NCBI GenBank assembly: GCA_013812565.1
Contig: JACCTF010000178.1
Location: 1-8,636 of the forward strand
Direction: 5' to 3'
Length of the DNA stretch: 8,636 nt
DNA from: Pyrinomonadaceae bacterium
GTDB taxonomy: Bacteria > Acidobacteriota > Blastocatellia > Pyrinomonadales > Pyrinomonadaceae
Positions 1-6,821 of the stretch are shown one piece after another; position 1 is the first letter of the stretch; each line of letters starts with the position of its first letter. The notes under the pieces were generated by a model that saw only the letters and a program-made list of their open reading frames with translations, had not been told where the DNA came from and made no database searches. Position numbers and translations under genes: made by a program.

Positions 1-364
1 AAGGAACACCCACCGCCGCTCCCTGTGCATACGTTACATGCTCAGGGAGCGTGTGCACCTCACGCTCATCGCAGAGCACACGCTCGGCATAAGCGCCGCT
101 TGCTCCGACATACACGCGGTCGCCAACTTTTACGCGCTCGACTTCTCCGCCGACCACTTCCACAACTCCGGCCGCATCAACCCCTGGCGTGTAAGGCAGT
201 GGGCGCTGACCATACGCTCCCGAACGGATGTAGGTATCAACCGGATTTACTCCAACGGCATGCGCGCGTACAAGCACTTGTTTTGCACCCGGTTGCGGAT
301 CGGGCACCTCCTCCAGACGCATCACCTCCGGCCCACCAAACTCATGCACGCGGATCGCTTTCAT
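1..364 (-). CDS. Zeta-crystallin-type NADPH:quinone oxidoreductase (MDR family), N-terminal part
   Basis: This is the first 121 codons of a medium-chain dehydrogenase/reductase; the gene continues past the left edge. Translation from the ATG at 364-362 begins [20 protein letters not shown] and contains the GroES-like catalytic-domain hallmarks [12 protein letters not shown] (about residues 42-53), [16 protein letters not shown] (about 60-75) and VGDRVYV, ending in QGAAVGVP just before the Rossmann domain. These match the zinc-independent zeta-crystallin/quinone reductase branch, which reduces quinones one electron at a time with NADPH in the cytoplasm. The zinc-ligand pattern of classical alcohol dehydrogenases is not seen in the visible part. 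The start is supported by a CAGGAG ribosome binding site about 6 bases upstream. The start codon lies inside the end of the upstream S9 peptidase gene (23-nt overlap), so the two are probably co-transcribed and translationally coupled. The true substrate cannot be told from the sequence. Confidence 0.9.
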   Translation of the reverse strand, partial: MKAIRVHEFGGPEVMRLEEVPDPQPGAKQVLVRAHAVGVNPVDTYIRSGAYGQRPLPYTPGVDAAGVVEVVGGEVERVKVGDRVYVGASGAYAERVLCDEREVHTLPEHVTYAQGAAVGVP

Positions 365-2345
365 GTTTCGCTCCTGTTGATCTTAAGTTCGACAGATTTT
401 CAATTAACACTGGTTCCACCTCGTCGGCGAGGTCGAAGCCGAAGACGCGCGAATAGAAGTAAAGCTCACCATCGAGGGCGCGCCGGATATTCTCCGCACG
501 GCGAAACCCGTGTTGTTCGCCTGCGAACGGCACATATGCGACCGGCAACTTTTTAGCCTGAAGCGCCTCGACCATCATCTCGGCTTGATTCGGCAATACT
601 ATTTTGTCTTCCAACCCTTGAAAGAAGATCACCGGACACGCCAGGCGATCAGTGAAATGGATCGGCGAGCGTTCCCGGTATAAGTCAGCACGCTCCGGAT
701 ACGGACCAATCAAGCCGTCAAGGTAACGCGACTCAAACTTGTGCGTCTCCTTTGCCAGCGCTTCGCAATCGCTCACACCATAGTGGCTCGCACCCGCTTT
801 GAACAAATCGCGAAAGGTGAGCGCACAGAGCGTTGTATAACCACCCGCGCTGCCGCCGGTGATTGTGCATCTCTGCTCGTCCACTTCATTGCGCTCGATA
901 AGATAGCGCGCTCCGTTCACGCAATCGTCAACATCAACAATGCCCCACTGCCCGCGCAACCGTTCGCGGTATGCGCGACCGTAGCCGGTGCTTCCGCCAT
1001 AGTTGACATCAAGCACACTAACGCCGCGACTGGTCCAGTATTGAATCTCCAAACGCAACGTGGTCGAAGCGGCAGCGGTCGGGCCACCATGACTTTTTAC
1101 AAGCAAGGGCGGTCGGTCGCCGGGCGGTGCGGTGTAGTCTCGGTTACGGGGCGGATAGAAAAACGCGTGCGCTGTTTGTCCGTCGGTTGTTGGAAACTCA
1201 ACTGCTTGCGGAATAGATAAGTATCCGTCATCAATCGTCACGTCGCTGGCGCGCCGCAGCACAGTTGTTTGCGAGGTTGCCAGATCAATACTGACAATCC
1301 GCCCCGTCTCCGTTGGCGAGCCGGCGCGAAAGACGGCGCGCCCAGAACTCGCGCGAAGGAACGTGATGTCCGTGTACGGAGTTTCAATCGGTTCGAGTTT
1401 GCCCGTCGCTGTGTCGAGTCTTGCGAGGCGCATTGTTCCCCGCTCGGTGTACGTGCAGATGATGCTTTCCCCTGACTCGAACGCATAGGTAGACATCCCG
1501 AAGACCCACTGTGGTAAACCGAACTCAGCCTGCATCTCACACAACGGCACGACGCGCCCGTTCGATTCCAACCGATTCAGATTCCACCAGCCGCTTCGAT
1601 CAGAAACAAAATATAGCGTGCTGTCGGGCGACCACTGTGGTTGGAAGATTGATTCACTTCCGCCGCCCGCCACACGCTCGATCTTTTGCAGCGAGCCGTC
1701 ATGGCCGAATTCTCCGACATACAACTCGCAACCATCCCACGGCATGTTCGGATGGTTCCATGACAGCCAGGCAAGTCGCCTCCCGTCGGGACTCAAGCGC
1801 GGCGACGAATAGAAGTCGCTGCCGGAGACGAGCGCCAGTCCGCCTCCGCCGGTATCTTCGGCGACGTCCGCATCAAGCTCGATCCCCATCAAAGTGTTAA
1901 CGGCTTCTCGACCCTCGACAGTGTGATCCTCACGCACGCAGATCAAACGCTGGCGGCCTCGATCAACCACCATGTCTGCGTGGCGCATGTCCACACCGGC
2001 AGGCGTCAGCGGGCGCGGCCCTACGTCAGGCGCTTGAAGGTAGAGACGCCCATCGGCGAAGTTCGAGAAGTAGATCATGCCGTCAGCCACGGTGAAGTCG
2101 CCGCCGCCATACTCATGAACGCGCGTCCGCGCATTAAAACCGACGGGCGTTATATCAAGATTCGCTCCATCTGCTCCACGCCTTACGATGACGCTTCGTC
2201 CGCCTTCACCGGGGCGCACCTCGATCCAGTAAGCGTCTTCGCCATCGAGCACGACTTGGGTTAGGCCGACCGCTCCGCGAACAATCAACTCCGACGTGAG
2301 CGGTGACTTCCAAGAACCATACGGGGCTGTTTGTGTCTGAGCCAT
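342..2345 (-). CDS. S9 family serine peptidase (prolyl oligopeptidase / acylaminoacyl-peptidase type)
   Basis: A complete 667-residue protein, usual length for cytoplasmic S9 peptidases, which cleave short peptides. No signal peptide is present, so it should be intracellular. Residues about 1-380 form a WD40-like beta-propeller; blade motifs such as [12 protein letters not shown] (about 184-195) and [20 protein letters not shown] (about 237-256) are visible. Residues about 400-640 are the alpha/beta hydrolase domain. The catalytic triad can be read directly: Ser499 in GGSAGG, Asp580 in GLEDKIVLP and His612 in GEQHGF; the oxyanion-side HGGP is at 419-422. The ATG at 2345 is preceded by a GAGAAGG-type ribosome binding site. 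The gene ends inside the quinone oxidoreductase start. The S9 subfamily (S9C acylaminoacyl type versus dipeptidyl peptidase type) is not fixed by what I can see, and a role in peptide scavenging is inference. Confidence 0.95.
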   Translation of the reverse strand: MAQTQTAPYGSWKSPLTSELIVRGAVGLTQVVLDGEDAYWIEVRPGEGGRSVIVRRGADGANLDITPVGFNARTRVHEYGGGDFTVADGMIYFSNFADGRLYLQAPDVGPRPLTPAGVDMRHADMVVDRGRQRLICVREDHTVEGREAVNTLMGIELDADVAEDTGGGGLALVSGSDFYSSPRLSPDGRRLAWLSWNHPNMPWDGCELYVGEFGHDGSLQKIERVAGGGSESIFQPQWSPDSTLYFVSDRSGWWNLNRLESNGRVVPLCEMQAEFGLPQWVFGMSTYAFESGESIICTYTERGTMRLARLDTATGKLEPIETPYTDITFLRASSGRAVFRAGSPTETGRIVSIDLATSQTTVLRRASDVTIDDGYLSIPQAVEFPTTDGQTAHAFFYPPRNRDYTAPPGDRPPLLVKSHGGPTAAASTTLRLEIQYWTSRGVSVLDVNYGGSTGYGRAYRERLRGQWGIVDVDDCVNGARYLIERNEVDEQRCTITGGSAGGYTTLCALTFRDLFKAGASHYGVSDCEALAKETHKFESRYLDGLIGPYPERADLYRERSPIHFTDRLACPVIFFQGLEDKIVLPNQAEMMVEALQAKKLPVAYVPFAGEQHGFRRAENIRRALDGELYFYSRVFGFDLADEVEPVLIENLSNLRSTGAKHESDPRA

Positions 2346-2396
2346 TCTTTACCTTCTCGCTGTTTGTAACAGGGATCGACAAGAGCGACAGGATTG

Positions 2397-2424
2397 AACA
2401 TAAAACATGATGCCTGGTTGTTAA
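2397..2424 (-). promoter_or_regulatory. Possible sigma-70-type promoter for the S9 peptidase unit
   Basis: Read on the minus strand, TTAACA (2424-2419; five of six bases of the -35 consensus) is followed after 16 bases by TATGTT (2402-2397; four of six of the -10 consensus). It lies about 50 bases upstream of the S9 start codon and points towards it. Such a match can arise by chance in AT-rich DNA, so the call is tentative. Confidence 0.3.
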
Positions 2425-2623
2425 TTTTACGTCGGCCATCCTCCGCACAATTCCGGCAGAGCCGCGTACGTTGTCTAGGCAGACCTTTGTACCTACTTTT
2501 CTTGGAACAGTAAAGTCGCGTACTGTTGCGGTTCTATAAGAAAGCTTACGTTGTCAGATGCAATCTCGGCTTGTGAGATTTAGGCGGACGTCAAGTGTCG
2601 TGTGCCGTCTTTGGAGCAAGGTA

Positions 2624-2641
2624 ACATTTGTCGCAAAATGT
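2624..2641. promoter_or_regulatory. Operator-like dyad upstream of the Gfo/Idh gene
   Basis: ACATTT (2624-2629) and AAATGT (2636-2641) are perfect inverted copies around a 6-base centre GTCGCA, giving an 18-bp dyad that ends 47 bases before the ATG at 2689. The size and position suit a regulator binding site (for instance a sugar-responsive repressor), but no regulator gene is in the window and the match may be chance. Confidence 0.25.
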
Positions 2642-2688
2642 GATATGTATCGAGAATTGGTCCGCTTTGATTTGAAAGGATTGAGAAG

Positions 2689-3693
2689 ATGAACAACAAG
2701 GTACGGTGGGGAGTGCTGGGTGCGGCTAAGATCGCGATCAACAAAGTCATCCCGGCCATGCAGCGGGGCGCGTTGTCTGAGGTGGTGGCAATTGCCTCAA
2801 GGGACTTGCAGAAAGCTGAAGCAGCGGCTCGCAGCTTAGGGATTCCGAAGGCTCATGGTTCTTATGATGAACTGCTTGCCGACAGGGATGTGGAAGCGAT
2901 CTATAACGCTTTGCCCAATCATCTGCACGTTCCCTGGTCGATCAAAGCTGCCGAAGCAGGCAAACATGTTCTGTGCGAGAAGCCGATCAGCCTTACGGTC
3001 GAAGACGTCGCGCAGCTTTTAGCAGTGCGCAACCGCACCCGTGTGAAGATCGGCGAAGCCTTCATGGTTCGCACTCATCCGCAATGGACGGAGACGCTTC
3101 GCCTGATCAGACAGGGCCGCATCGGAGAGTTGCGCTCCGTCATGGGCCACTTCAGCTACTTCAACCAAGACCCGGCGAACATTCGTAACATCTCTGAGTA
3201 TGGTGGCGGCGCGCTGATGGACATCGGATGCTATCCGGTCACGACTTCACGGTTCATCTTCGGGGAAGAACCCAGCAGAGTTCAAGGCTTGATAGAACGC
3301 GACCCGGAAATGAAGATTGATCGACTCACATCCGCAATCCTCGACTTCCCTTCCGGGCAAGCGGTCTTCACCTGCAGCACACAACTTGTGCCTTACCAGC
3401 GGATGCACTTCTTCGGCACGCAGGGCCGTATTGAAATCGAGATCCCCTTCAACGCGCCAACCGACCAGCCATGTCGTATCTTCCTTGACGATGGATCAAG
3501 CCTCTCCGGCAAAAGCATCGAGACGATAGAGACTCCGGCCACAGATCAGTACACAATCCAGGGCGACCTCTTTTCCCAGGCCATCCGCGAAGACACGGAG
3601 GTTCCCGTTTCACTCGAAGATTCCGTAAAGAACATGGCGACCATCGAAGCGATATTCCGCTCGGCAGAATCGGGCACATGGGAAAAACCATAG
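2689..3693 (+). CDS. Gfo/Idh/MocA family NAD(P)-dependent sugar oxidoreductase
   Basis: A complete 334-residue cytoplasmic dehydrogenase, typical length for the family. The N-terminal Rossmann fold opens with RWGVLGAAKIA (6-16), a dinucleotide-binding loop; the family hallmark CEKPIS (96-101) supplies the catalytic Lys98; the second domain carries GGGALMDIGCYPV (172-184), with Asp178 and Tyr182 at the positions that complete the active site in this family. The sequence leans towards the glucose-fructose oxidoreductase / NADP D-xylose 1-dehydrogenase / dihydrodiol dehydrogenase branch rather than inositol dehydrogenase. The likely reaction is oxidation of an aldose to its lactone, or the reverse reduction of a keto-sugar, but the substrate cannot be read off. 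No Tat or Sec signal is present. The start is supported by AAAGGA 8 bases upstream. It is transcribed towards the nucleoside-hydrolase-like gene, with 62 bp between the two stop codons. Confidence 0.92.
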   Translation: MNNKVRWGVLGAAKIAINKVIPAMQRGALSEVVAIASRDLQKAEAAARSLGIPKAHGSYDELLADRDVEAIYNALPNHLHVPWSIKAAEAGKHVLCEKPISLTVEDVAQLLAVRNRTRVKIGEAFMVRTHPQWTETLRLIRQGRIGELRSVMGHFSYFNQDPANIRNISEYGGGALMDIGCYPVTTSRFIFGEEPSRVQGLIERDPEMKIDRLTSAILDFPSGQAVFTCSTQLVPYQRMHFFGTQGRIEIEIPFNAPTDQPCRIFLDDGSSLSGKSIETIETPATDQYTIQGDLFSQAIREDTEVPVSLEDSVKNMATIEAIFRSAESGTWEKP

Positions 3694-3736
3694 TAATGAA
3701 TGATGATAATGAGTGAGAACAGTTGTTTAGCTTTTT

Positions 3737-3778
3737 ACTCATCATGCATCACTCATCACTTCTTATTACTCATCACTT
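3737..3778. repeat. ACTCATC-type short tandem repeat between convergent genes
   Basis: ACTCATCACTT occurs twice 17 bases apart (3751-3761 and 3768-3778), with a third partial copy ACTCATCA at 3737-3744. An inverted copy of the core, ATGAGTGA at 3709-3716, can pair with TCACTCAT at 3749-3756. The array spans the gap between the two convergent genes and runs into the last codons of the minus-strand gene, supplying its final residues VMSNKK and stop codon. Low-complexity intergenic repeats of this kind recur in some bacterial genomes. No clear G+C-rich stem with a T-run was found, so it is not called a terminator. Confidence 0.7.
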
Positions 3779-4778
3779 GTTTGAAGTGTTTCCAGAGGGC
3801 GTCGGATTGAATGGCAGTGATCCAAGTAATGGTCGCGGCTTTGCGCTTCGTGGCTTCGGTGCGAGCCGGATGTGTGAAGCGCATGTCGTCGCGGAGCGCG
3901 GGGCGTGGATAGATTTTGCCGCGGGTGAGTCCGAGCAGGTAAGCGACGGTGACTTGATCCCAGACGGGCCACGTGTCAGGACTGCCGGTGACCTTTTGGC
4001 AAAGCTCGGCTTCCTTGTCAAGCCAGGCGGTATGCAGGTCTGCAAGGTAGCGTCCAGGGAGTCCGTGCTCGGCGAAGAGTTCGTGAGCCTGACGGCGACC
4101 TATTAAGAGATCGCGCTTGGTGACTGCAGCATCCCCGACCGTAATCGGAGCACGCGATTCGAGCAGCACCTGCCAAGCGCGCACGTCATTCTTCACGTTC
4201 CACGGATCATCCCCCACGGGCCACCCTTCAAACCCCATCGCGATGATCTCAACGCGGTCGGCAAAATGGGGTTCGATCAACAGCGCCGAAGCAACATCGG
4301 TGGCCGCGCCCGTGACGAGCACCGCCAGGCGGCGCGCCGGTGAATGGATGCGGGATTGCTCTAGAAGAAATTGAACGCCGCGATTGTCGAGCGCCCGGGT
4401 CTTATCCGTCAGCGGCACGCTGGAACCGGCGATGATGGGGGGGCGAGTTTTAAGTGGCAGGTGATCAAAGACTTCTTTGGAGACACGTGCGGCCGTGTCG
4501 GCAGCGGGAGCAGCGAGCGACGGCGCGTGTGTCGTGACCACGCCGCGCAACTCCAGTTCGGGTGCCAGCGCAAGTTGGGCCAGCGTCCACTGGTCATCCA
4601 TGTCAGCGCCGCAATCAGTAGTAAGTACAACAGCGCGCCGCGCTGCCGGAGTTGGCGGGCGACGTCCGTTTCGTCCGGTCTTCGGCGTCTGCGCCGACGA
4701 AGTGGTGCCAAAGACGAGCGTTATCAACAGCGGCGCTATCAAATTTGCGACAAGCAAACGTTTCTGTTTCAGCATCAT
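3756..4778 (-). CDS. Exported nucleoside-hydrolase-like protein with altered metal motif
   Basis: A 340-residue protein of the inosine-uridine nucleoside hydrolase fold, enzymes that cut the N-glycosidic bond to give ribose and a free base. Residues 1-29 form a Sec signal peptide (basic start, hydrophobic core ANLIAPLLITLVFG, cut likely after SSA). The calcium motif reads TTDCGADMDDQ (53-63): Asp55, Asp61 and Asp62 fit the canonical DxDxxxDD spacing, but the second Asp is Gly57, with an extra Asp59 two places later. The TGPxTN motif appears as TGAATDVASALL (156-167), the Asn/Asp region as PWNVKNDVRAW (192-202), and the final metal Asp is Asp274 in VWDQ, where canonical enzymes have HD. The ATG at 4778 follows a GAGG site; a second ATG comes next. 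Hydrolase activity, and on which substrate, is uncertain; the relation may be closer to the TDxGxDxDDQ-type (DUF1593-like) branch. The C-terminal tail derives from a repeat. Confidence 0.85.
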   Translation of the reverse strand: MMLKQKRLLVANLIAPLLITLVFGTTSSAQTPKTGRNGRRPPTPAARRAVVLTTDCGADMDDQWTLAQLALAPELELRGVVTTHAPSLAAPAADTAARVSKEVFDHLPLKTRPPIIAGSSVPLTDKTRALDNRGVQFLLEQSRIHSPARRLAVLVTGAATDVASALLIEPHFADRVEIIAMGFEGWPVGDDPWNVKNDVRAWQVLLESRAPITVGDAAVTKRDLLIGRRQAHELFAEHGLPGRYLADLHTAWLDKEAELCQKVTGSPDTWPVWDQVTVAYLLGLTRGKIYPRPALRDDMRFTHPARTEATKRKAATITWITAIQSDALWKHFKQVMSNKK

Positions 4779-4795
4779 TGATACCTCTACGGCGA

Positions 4796-4810
4796 CTGTC
4801 CTCTGGACAG
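4796..4810. promoter_or_regulatory. Perfect palindrome in the leader of the nucleoside-hydrolase-like gene
   Basis: CTGTCC and GGACAG are perfect 6-bp inverted arms around TCT. The palindrome ends 17 bases before the start codon at 4778, just upstream of the ribosome binding site. It could be a protein binding site or a short mRNA hairpin affecting translation. No second copy was noticed in the window. Confidence 0.3.
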
Positions 4811-5000
4811 CACACCAAGCTTAGCGGCAAATACATGCCCGCCGCAAAGCGGCAAGAAGCGGTGCGTCTCCTTGACCTTGTGACCCGCTTTGGAGTAAGA
4901 CGCAGGAACTTCGATGTCGAACTTCAGCAAAAGTGATTGGGGAGAGTTGTTCAAGAATTAGAGCACTTCCCAGTTGTGTGTAGGGAAAGTTGATTCTCAC

Positions 5001-5076
5001 CACAGAGGCACAGAGACACACAAAGGTGGCACAGAGAAAAAGCCTCTGTGATCTCTGTGTCTGCGCGTTCTCTGTG
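5001..5076. repeat. CACAGAG/CTCTGTG dispersed palindromic repeat
   Basis: A long imperfect hairpin built of three matching stem blocks: CACAGAG 5001-5007 with CTCTGTG 5070-5076, AGACACA 5014-5020 with TGTGTCT 5056-5062, and CACAGAG 5030-5036 with CTCTGTG 5044-5050 around the loop AAAAAGC. The wording (ACCACAGAGGCACAGAGAC followed by its complement) is a familiar intergenic palindrome in many environmental bacterial genomes, where it gives rise to spurious proteins starting with TTEAQRH; that same peptide can be read here from 4990. It encodes no transposase and is best called a REP- or MITE-like element. It lies in the leader region of the GH43 gene, so it could affect transcript stability or read-through. 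Confidence 0.8.
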
Positions 5077-5108
5077 TTAAATACTTATGTGTCCTACACT
5101 CATGGTGG

Positions 5109-5124
5109 GAGCGCGCCGGCGCTC
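5109..5124. repeat. GC-rich hairpin upstream of GH43
   Basis: GAGCGC (5109-5114) and GCGCTC (5119-5124) form a perfect 6-bp stem with a four-base loop GCCG. It is 49 bases upstream of the GH43 start and is not followed by a T-run, so it is not an intrinsic terminator. It may be an operator, an mRNA structure, or the tail of the neighbouring repeat element. Confidence 0.35.
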
Positions 5125-5173
5125 ACGCGAACGCCACACGATATGGAAAAAGAAACGTTCAAACGGAGAAGAA

Positions 5174-6784
5174 ATGAGAAGTACAAGAATCACAAATCTA
5201 CTATTGCAAGTGGTACAAACCGCTGTGTTAGTTATCATATGTGTAGCAGGCGCGTCGGCTCAACGCAGGGTGAATGGCGCTATTTACACCAATCCAGCGC
5301 TCGCTGGCGACTACCCCGATCCGTCGGTGATCCGCGTCGGGAGGGATTACTGGGCCACCGCTACGACCTCCGAATGGGGGCCGGAGTTCCCCATCCTGCA
5401 CTCGCGCGACCTCGTTAATTGGCGCATCGTCGGCGCAGTTTTTCGGCAGCGTCCCGCATGGTCGGTCGGCAACTACTGGGCACCCGAAATCTCGCAGGAT
5501 CGAGGTCGCTACTTTGTTTACTACACGGCCCGAAAGAAAGACGGCCCGCTCTGTGTCGCCGTCGCCACTGCCGCGAAACCATCCGGGCCATATACAGATC
5601 ATGGGCCGCTCACCTGCCAAGAGGCTGGTTCCATCGACGCCTTTCCGATCAGAGATGAAAAGGGCAAGCTTTACTTGGTGTGGAAAGAAGATGGCAACAG
5701 CCGCAAATTGCCGACGCCGATCTGGGCACAGCCGTTGTCAAGCGACGGCACCAAGCTGATCGGAGACAAGAAGGAACTCATTCGCAACGATGCCCCGTGG
5801 GAAGCACAGCTCGTCGAGGGACCGTTTATCATGCAGCGTGGTGGATGGTTCTACATGTTCTACTCGGGCAACGCTTGCTGCGGCCGGGAATGCAACTATG
5901 CTCTGGGCGTCGCGCGTTCGCGTGCATTACTCGGACCGTGGGAGAAGAATGGGGCAGACCCGATCCTCAAAGGCAACGATCAGTGGAAATGCCCGGGACA
6001 CGGCAGCATCGTGTCGGACGTGAGCGGGCGCGACTTTCTGCTCTATCACGCTTACCACCCGGAAGACTCTGTTTACGTTGGACGCCAAGCCCTGCTTGAT
6101 GAAGTCGAATGGGGCAAAGATGGTTGGCCCACAATCAACGAAGGTCGCGGCCCGCGGGGGCGTGCGCCAGCCCCGCTCGGCATCCCTGAGCGCAACGCCG
6201 AGTACACTTTCTTCGATGACTTCGCGGGGCCACGCTTGAGCGAAGGTTGGCAGTGGCCGCAAGCCAACCAACCCCGTGCGCGCATCAACCGCGCGCGGGG
6301 GGGACGCCTTATCCTTGAGCCGAATCTTCAATCGAACGCGCGCCGTGACGTGCTCGCCGCAGTCGTCGCACGGTCGACAACCGTGGGGGATTACACTGCG
6401 ACGACTAGAATGCCAAACGAGATGAGCACTGAAGCATTTGCCGGTTTGGCGGCATACGGCGACAGTGAAAACGCGCTCGGAGTCGGAGTCAATGCCGGAG
6501 GCGAGGCTGTCGTTTGGCGACGCGAGAAGAACGAGCACAATGAAGTTGCAAAGATTGATAAGCCTCGCGGGTCGTTCACCTACCTGCGTATGCGAGCGAC
6601 CGACGGACGCCGCTACCGCTTCGCCGTCAGCGGTGACGGACGCAATTGGAAAGAGGTGGGAGGAGACGTAAACGGCGAACACTTGCCGCCATGGGATCGC
6701 GGGGTGCGCGTCGCCCTCACCCGTAACGGCGCAGAAGGTGCGGGCGCTGTCTTCGACTGGCTACGCATCACGCCCGCCCGTTGA
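5174..6784 (+). CDS. Exported GH43 family glycoside hydrolase with C-terminal beta-sandwich domain
   Basis: A 536-residue exported enzyme. The ATG at 5174 is chosen because GGAGAAG lies just upstream and it opens a clear signal peptide (RSTR, then a hydrophobic core through VVQTAVLVIICVAG, cut likely after ASA near residue 30); an in-frame ATG at 5087 would add a basic, repeat-adjacent extension. The GH43 five-bladed propeller spans about 35-340. Its three acidic residues are visible: base Asp49 in GDYPDPSVIRVG, modulator Asp155 in GSIDAFPIRDE, acid Glu215 in LVEGPFIMQ. HSRDLVNWRIVG (76-87) and NYWAPEIS are also typical. Residues about 345-536 resemble the concanavalin-like C-terminal domain of beta-xylosidases. 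GH43 members are inverting alpha-L-arabinofuranosidases, beta-xylosidases or arabinanases; the exact activity is not readable. Six cysteines remain in the mature part, including a C235-C236-C240 cluster. The binding-protein gene follows after 37 bp. Confidence 0.93.
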   Translation: MRSTRITNLLLQVVQTAVLVIICVAGASAQRRVNGAIYTNPALAGDYPDPSVIRVGRDYWATATTSEWGPEFPILHSRDLVNWRIVGAVFRQRPAWSVGNYWAPEISQDRGRYFVYYTARKKDGPLCVAVATAAKPSGPYTDHGPLTCQEAGSIDAFPIRDEKGKLYLVWKEDGNSRKLPTPIWAQPLSSDGTKLIGDKKELIRNDAPWEAQLVEGPFIMQRGGWFYMFYSGNACCGRECNYALGVARSRALLGPWEKNGADPILKGNDQWKCPGHGSIVSDVSGRDFLLYHAYHPEDSVYVGRQALLDEVEWGKDGWPTINEGRGPRGRAPAPLGIPERNAEYTFFDDFAGPRLSEGWQWPQANQPRARINRARGGRLILEPNLQSNARRDVLAAVVARSTTVGDYTATTRMPNEMSTEAFAGLAAYGDSENALGVGVNAGGEAVVWRREKNEHNEVAKIDKPRGSFTYLRMRATDGRRYRFAVSGDGRNWKEVGGDVNGEHLPPWDRGVRVALTRNGAEGAGAVFDWLRITPAR

Positions 6785-6821
6785 TGCGCTTACCGAGTAT
6801 GAAACCAATAGGAAACAAAGA

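Larger units (their letters stand above)
2346..2688. other. Divergent intergenic region between S9 peptidase and Gfo/Idh oxidoreductase
   Basis: This 343-bp gap is visibly more AT-rich than its flanks and carries no credible gene. It must hold the outward-facing promoters of both flanking units. Three related words recur in it: CGCGTACGTTG (2463-2473), CGCGTACTGTTG (2517-2528) and TACGTTGTC (2547-2555, also present at 2467-2475). A short dyad at 2624-2641 and a possible minus-strand promoter at 2397-2424 are listed separately. The ribosome binding site of the rightward gene is AAAGGA at 2675-2680. No RNA gene or riboswitch fold was recognised. Confidence 0.6.
4779..5173. other. Divergent intergenic region between nucleoside-hydrolase-like and GH43 genes
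   Basis: This 395-bp gap contains no credible gene. It holds a 15-bp palindrome close to the minus-strand start (4796-4810), a small stem GCCGC-AAA-GCGGC (4841-4853), a CACAGAG-type palindromic repeat (5001-5076) and a GC-rich hairpin (5109-5124). Both flanking genes encode exported proteins and start outward from here, so their promoters should lie within it, but I found no convincing -35/-10 pair on either strand. Confidence 0.6.

Noticed and set aside
38..556. 172-codon plus-strand open frame at the left edge
   Set aside because: It is antisense to the well-supported quinone oxidoreductase and S9 peptidase genes and has no family resemblance.
3737..3778. Possible CRISPR-like array
   Set aside because: Repeat units are about 11 bases with a 17-base period and no unique spacers; no cas genes are nearby.
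5087..5173. Upstream ATG extension of GH43
   Set aside because: It would put 29 mostly basic residues before a clear signal peptide; the ATG at 5174 has the ribosome binding site.
4990..5418. Open frame starting MILTTEAQRH
   Set aside because: It starts inside the CACAGAG palindrome and runs out of frame into the GH43 gene; it is a repeat-derived artefact.
6297..6303. G7 homopolymer in GH43 (and a similar run at 4437-4443 in the nucleoside-hydrolase-like gene) as possible phase-variable tracts
   Set aside because: Both reading frames are intact and seven-base runs are expected by chance in GC-rich genes; there is no other sign of phase variation.
5927..6682. 251-codon minus-strand open frame
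   Set aside because: It is wholly antisense to the GH43 coding region, shows no recognisable domain, and has no independent support; long antisense frames are expected in this base composition.
6738..6821. Upstream ATG extension of the binding protein
   Set aside because: It overlaps the GH43 3' end and would bury the lipoprotein signal; the ATG at 6822 has AGGA at good spacing.
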